From Rheinheimera sp. (GTDB lineage: Bacteria > Pseudomonadota > Gammaproteobacteria > Enterobacterales > Alteromonadaceae): a DNA stretch of 10,000 nt. This document shows positions 7,211-10,000 of the stretch, piece after piece. Every line of letters starts with the position of its first letter. Position 1 is the stretch's first letter. The DNA lies in assembly GCF_020217005.1 (NCBI RefSeq), contig NZ_JAIWOI010000347.1, positions 1 through 10,000 of the forward strand. The letters are read 5' to 3'. The notes under the pieces were generated by a model, which saw only the letters and a program-made list of their open reading frames with translations, was not told the origin of the DNA and searched no databases. The position numbers and the translations under genes are program-made.

Positions 7211-8038
7211 ATGAAATCCTCTGTATCTTCGCTGCTTACCAGCTTACTTTTATGTACTTTTGTTGCACAAGCAGCGCCTCATGACAATATGAACGCTACC
7301 TTGTGGTACCAAACCTCTGCAGAATTTAAAGCCAGCGCCATACAAACCTACCAGACCGCTGCTTTACAGTTACCCCATGCGATCGCAGACAAAAGCTGGA
7401 CCGCCTTACCAAACCAGACCTCCGGTTATCAGGACTTGCCTGTGGCCATTATTGTCGATATTGACGAGACCATTCTGGACAACTCCCCAACAGCAGCGCA
7501 AGGCGTGTTGTTAAACGTTGGTTATGATCCAAAACGTTGGGATCAATGGGTCGCGATGGCCGCAGCTAAAGCCGTACCAGGCGCAGTCGCCTTTGTGAAC
7601 AAAGCCGAAGCCGCAGGTGTAAAAGTTCTGTATATCAGCAACAGGGAATGCGAAAAGCGTGGCGACAACGCTGAACCTTGCCCACAAAAAGCCGATACGC
7701 TGCGTAATTTAAAAGCCGTAGGTATTAAAAAGGTGGACGCTTCGCAAATCTGGCTAAAGTCAGAACAAAAGAACTGGAGCAGTGAAAAGGAAAGCCGTCG
7801 CCTGCTTGCAGCCAAAGATTTCCGTATAGTAATGTCTATTGGCGATGACTTTGGTGATTTCCTGCCTGACGTGAAGAAAAACATCACGCCTGAACAGCGC
7901 TCTGCTCTGGTGGACAAATACCAGGACTACTGGGGCGCTAAATGGTTTGTGTTGGCCAACCCAACTTATGGTTCATGGCAAACCATTTTAAAACAACCCA
8001 ACAGTCAGTATTTACAGTCAGTGCCTGCAGCACAATAG
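7211..8038 (+). CDS. secreted class B-type acid phosphatase / 5'-nucleotidase, e(P4) family
   Basis: 275 residues from ATG 7211. The N-terminus is a Sec signal peptide (MKSSVSSLLTSLLLCTFVAQA) with likely cleavage after Ala21, so the enzyme should be periplasmic or secreted. The mature start is followed by NATLWYQTSAEFKA, typical of the Acid_phosphat_B (HAD superfamily) group. HAD motifs are complete: DIDET at 83-87 (nucleophile Asp83, acid/base Asp85), Ser143-Asn144-Arg145 in YISNRECE, a lysine near 193 in WSSEKESRR, and the Mg-binding GDDFGDF (211-217). Cys146 and Cys157 could form a disulfide. Family members remove phosphate from nucleotides such as NMN or AMP and other monoesters outside the cytoplasm; the exact substrate cannot be read here. 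Haemophilus e(P4) is a lipoprotein, but here no lipobox is seen. It appears monocistronic, between two terminators. Confidence 0.9.
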   Translation: MKSSVSSLLTSLLLCTFVAQAAPHDNMNATLWYQTSAEFKASAIQTYQTAALQLPHAIADKSWTALPNQTSGYQDLPVAIIVDIDETILDNSPTAAQGVLLNVGYDPKRWDQWVAMAAAKAVPGAVAFVNKAEAAGVKVLYISNRECEKRGDNAEPCPQKADTLRNLKAVGIKKVDASQIWLKSEQKNWSSEKESRRLLAAKDFRIVMSIGDDFGDFLPDVKKNITPEQRSALVDKYQDYWGAKWFVLANPTYGSWQTILKQPNSQYLQSVPAAQ

Positions 8039-8043
8039 TCACT

Positions 8044-8079
8044 GCAATAACAAAGGGCCATCAGGCCCTTTGTTATTGC
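8044..8079. terminator. bidirectional terminator between convergent genes
   Basis: A perfect 16-bp inverted repeat (8044-8059 and 8064-8079) with a four-base ATCA loop. The core AAAGGGCC...GGCCCTTT is flanked by A-rich sequence on one side and T-rich on the other, so it can terminate transcription both from the phosphatase gene (stop at 8038) and from the reductase gene (stop at 8085). Confidence 0.9.
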
Positions 8080-8084
8080 GCCTG

Positions 8085-9047
8085 TTAAGGCAAGGCTTTA
8101 CCTCGGGCTGCAACATAAAGCGCATACCAATGTTCGCGGCTCAGGTTTACCGACAAGGCTTTTTGACAAGCAACAATACGAGCTGGTGAAGTGGTACCTA
8201 TCACCGGCTGAATTCCAGCTGGGTGTTTCAGTAAAAAAGCCAGTACTATGGCCTCGGCACTGGTTTGATAGTCGGCAGCTAGTTGTGCCACTAATGCAGA
8301 AGTGGCCTGCTGGGCTGCGGTTTCAGGCGCACGGCCGCCGCTAAACAAGCCCTGAGCCAGACTGCCCCAGGCTTGCAGCTGCACCTTATGCAACTGACAG
8401 TATTCCACAGTACCATAGCTGTAATGATGAGCAGCACCTTCCGGCATGGCAGTCATCACGTTTTGTTCCAGCCAGTTTAAGTCGTTCAGGCTCATTTGCA
8501 GCTGATTAGCGACCAATGGTTCAGGCAATGCTGACTGCAGCAATTGCAATTGTGGCCAACCAAAATTCGACACCCCAAAAGCTTTGACTTTGCCTTGTTG
8601 CTTCAGCTCTGCAAAGGCGTCGGCCACTTCATCAACCCACATCAGTTGATCGGGTCTGTGCAACAACAGAATATCTATGTAGTCGGTTTGCAGTCGTTTT
8701 AACGACTGATGCACACAATCCAGAATATAGCTTTTACTAAAATCATAACGCCCTACTGAAGTTGCATCGGAAAAACGTATAGCGCATTTGGTTTGCAGTA
8801 TTAATTGCTCACGTAAACCTGAATGTGCCGCCAGGTAGTCGCCAAACACAGCTTCAGCTTTACCACGACAATAGATATCGGCGTGGTCAAAAAAACGAAA
8901 GCCAGCGTCCAGAGCTGCATCTATGGCGGTATAAGATGAATCTCGTTGTTCTTTGCTAGTGGTGGGTTGATCCCAACGGCCGCCCAATCCCATGCAACCA
9001 TAAACTAAGGCATCGGCTTTGGGGAAATAGTGCTGAATAGGTAACAT
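8085..9047 (-). CDS. aldo/keto reductase, YdhF-like
   Basis: 320 residues from ATG 9047 (MLPIQHYFPKADALVYG). The frame stays open upstream to an ATG at 9164, but those extra 39 residues look non-coding and AAGGGA lies six bases before 9047. It reads as an aldo/keto reductase of the E. coli YdhF type: GCMGLGG, FFDHADIY, TKCAI, LLLHRPDQLMWVDEVADAF, GKVKAFGVSNF, VIGTTSPARI. The catalytic tetrad is complete: Asp54, Tyr59, Lys87 and His130. This predicts a cytoplasmic (beta/alpha)8-barrel NADPH-dependent carbonyl reductase. The physiological substrate is unknown even for YdhF. Convergent with the phosphatase gene, divergent from rluF, so probably transcribed alone. Confidence 0.92.
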   Translation of the reverse strand: MLPIQHYFPKADALVYGCMGLGGRWDQPTTSKEQRDSSYTAIDAALDAGFRFFDHADIYCRGKAEAVFGDYLAAHSGLREQLILQTKCAIRFSDATSVGRYDFSKSYILDCVHQSLKRLQTDYIDILLLHRPDQLMWVDEVADAFAELKQQGKVKAFGVSNFGWPQLQLLQSALPEPLVANQLQMSLNDLNWLEQNVMTAMPEGAAHHYSYGTVEYCQLHKVQLQAWGSLAQGLFSGGRAPETAAQQATSALVAQLAADYQTSAEAIVLAFLLKHPAGIQPVIGTTSPARIVACQKALSVNLSREHWYALYVAARGKALP

Positions 9048-9053
9048 CAGTGG

Positions 9054-9059
9054 TCCCTT
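9054..9059 (-). promoter_or_regulatory. ribosome binding site deciding the reductase start
   Basis: AAGGGA on the minus strand, six bases before ATG 9047. It supports the shorter 320-residue reading over the one from 9164. Confidence 0.6.
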
Positions 9060-9203
9060 TTTAATAGTGAGTGGCAAGTTTACCTGATCTGCTCCTGTTG
9101 CCAATAGTGCAGGATTTTTCTGGACTAAAATAAACAGCAGCCTTGCCCATGATGCATTGAGCACCTAAACTAACGTCCTTTTTCAACTGCCGGGTGTGGT
9201 GCT

Positions 9204-9983
9204 TTGGAACAAACTACGTTGTTTCGTTTAAATAAATTTATCAGTGATACAGGTTTTTGTTCGCGCCGTGAAGCAGACAAGCTGATTGAACAAGGCCTGG
9301 TGACGGTCAATGGTGTAGTGGGTACTTTAGGCACCAAAGTGATGGAGCAGGACCAGGTACTGGTTCAGGGCAAACCACTGAAAGCCAAGCCCCGCCGGGT
9401 GTATCTGGCCTATCACAAAGCTGTAGGTATTACCTGTACCACAGAGTTGGATGTCAAAGGCAACATCATTGACGCCATAGGTTATCCGGAGCGGATTTTT
9501 CCAATAGGCCGTCTGGACAAAGAATCTGAGGGGTTGATTTTCCTGACGAACGACGGTGATATCGTCAATAAAATTCTGCGTGCCGGCAATGAACACGAAA
9601 AAGAATACGTGGTTACCGTCGACAAACCTATCACAGAACATTTTTTACGTAAAATGAGCTCAGGCGTGCCGATCCTTGAGACCATTACTTTGCCTTGTCA
9701 GGTGAAACAAATTTCCCGCCAAACCTTTAATATTGTGCTGACTCAGGGCCTGAATCGCCAGATCCGCCGTATGACGGAGTTTTTAGGTTTTAATGTCACC
9801 AAACTCAAGCGGGTTCGTATTATGAATGTGCGTCTGGCCGAGTTAAAAGTAGGTCAGTACCGCGAACTGACTCAAAGCGAAATGGCTGATCTCGAGGGCA
9901 AGTTATTAAGTTCCAGCAAGACTGAAGAAGCTTCGGTTTTAACAACGCCAAAAGCCAAAACATCGCCAAGACGTCACGGATGA
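9204..9983 (+). CDS. rluF: 23S rRNA pseudouridine synthase RluF
   Basis: 259 residues, RsuA/RluB/E/F family. An S4 RNA-binding domain at about residues 8-55 ([20 protein letters not shown]) is followed by the catalytic domain with [15 protein letters not shown], where Asp105 is the catalytic aspartate, then [20 protein letters not shown], GVPIL, and [10 protein letters not shown]. These segments follow E. coli RluF closely (for example [22 protein letters not shown]). The E. coli enzyme makes pseudouridine at 2604 of 23S rRNA, and also acts on tRNA-Tyr position 35. The start appears to be TTG 9204: no ATG or GTG precedes the S4 domain in frame, and the length then matches E. coli at the N-terminus. 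The ribosome binding site is weak (GTGGTG). The Lys/Pro-rich basic tail is shorter than in E. coli. Its stop overlaps the next ATG. Confidence 0.93.
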   Translation: [259 protein letters not shown]

Positions 9984-10000
9984 ATAAACAGCTGCGCTGG
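9980..10000 (+). CDS. start of a downstream gene cut by the window edge
   Basis: ATG at 9980 overlaps the rluF stop (ATGA), reading MNKQLRW before the window ends. The overlap suggests translational coupling to rluF. Seven codons are too few to name a product. Confidence 0.4.

Noticed and set aside
7543..7917. A 124-codon minus-strand open frame inside the phosphatase gene
   Set aside because: It lies antisense to the conserved HAD motifs, and its composition reflects the complementary coding sequence.
9048..9164. An N-terminal extension of the aldo/keto reductase from ATG 9164
   Set aside because: The extra 39 residues do not resemble the YdhF family, and a ribosome binding site sits directly before ATG 9047.

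Overview
The window looks like ordinary chromosomal DNA of an aerobic gammaproteobacterium, probably of the Alteromonadales/Chromatiales type (Rheinheimera, Alishewanella or Shewanella relatives). This rests on the encoded proteins: RmuC, RluF and a YdhF-type reductase that read like E. coli homologues, and an ETF-quinone oxidoreductase whose N-terminus reads like the Pseudomonas one. The genus is an inference. No phage genes, transposase genes, CRISPR arrays, rRNA or tRNA genes were seen.

Left part (1-948, minus strand): a small Cys-rich lipoprotein gene sits 22 bp upstream of the 5' part of rmuC, which runs off the window edge. Centre-left (1137-4671): the electron-transfer flavoprotein locus. 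etfB-etfA is on the minus strand with a one-base overlap, and the ETF:ubiquinone oxidoreductase gene is on the plus strand. Together they carry electrons from acyl-CoA dehydrogenases (fatty acid and branched-chain amino acid breakdown) through ETF to the quinone pool. The 212-bp divergent control region holds a perfect 18-bp palindrome resembling LiuR (MerR-family) operators, plus a degenerate copy exactly 50 bp away. Each outer end of the locus carries a long-loop inverted repeat.

Centre-right (4913-7157): a stand-alone 736-codon gene for an uncharacterised tubulin/FtsZ-superfamily protein, with a strong Shine-Dalgarno sequence and its own intrinsic terminator. This is the most interesting item in the window. 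Right part: a secreted HAD-type class B acid phosphatase/5'-nucleotidase of the e(P4) family (7211-8038) converges on a YdhF-like aldo/keto reductase (8085-9047, minus), with a 16-bp perfect hairpin acting as a shared bidirectional terminator. Divergent from the reductase is rluF (9204-9983), a 23S rRNA pseudouridine synthase gene that appears to start with TTG and whose stop overlaps the ATG of a further gene cut by the window edge.

No stretch longer than 300 bp lacks a gene. The largest gaps (949-1136, 2813-3024, 4672-4912) are described by the control sites and repeats listed.
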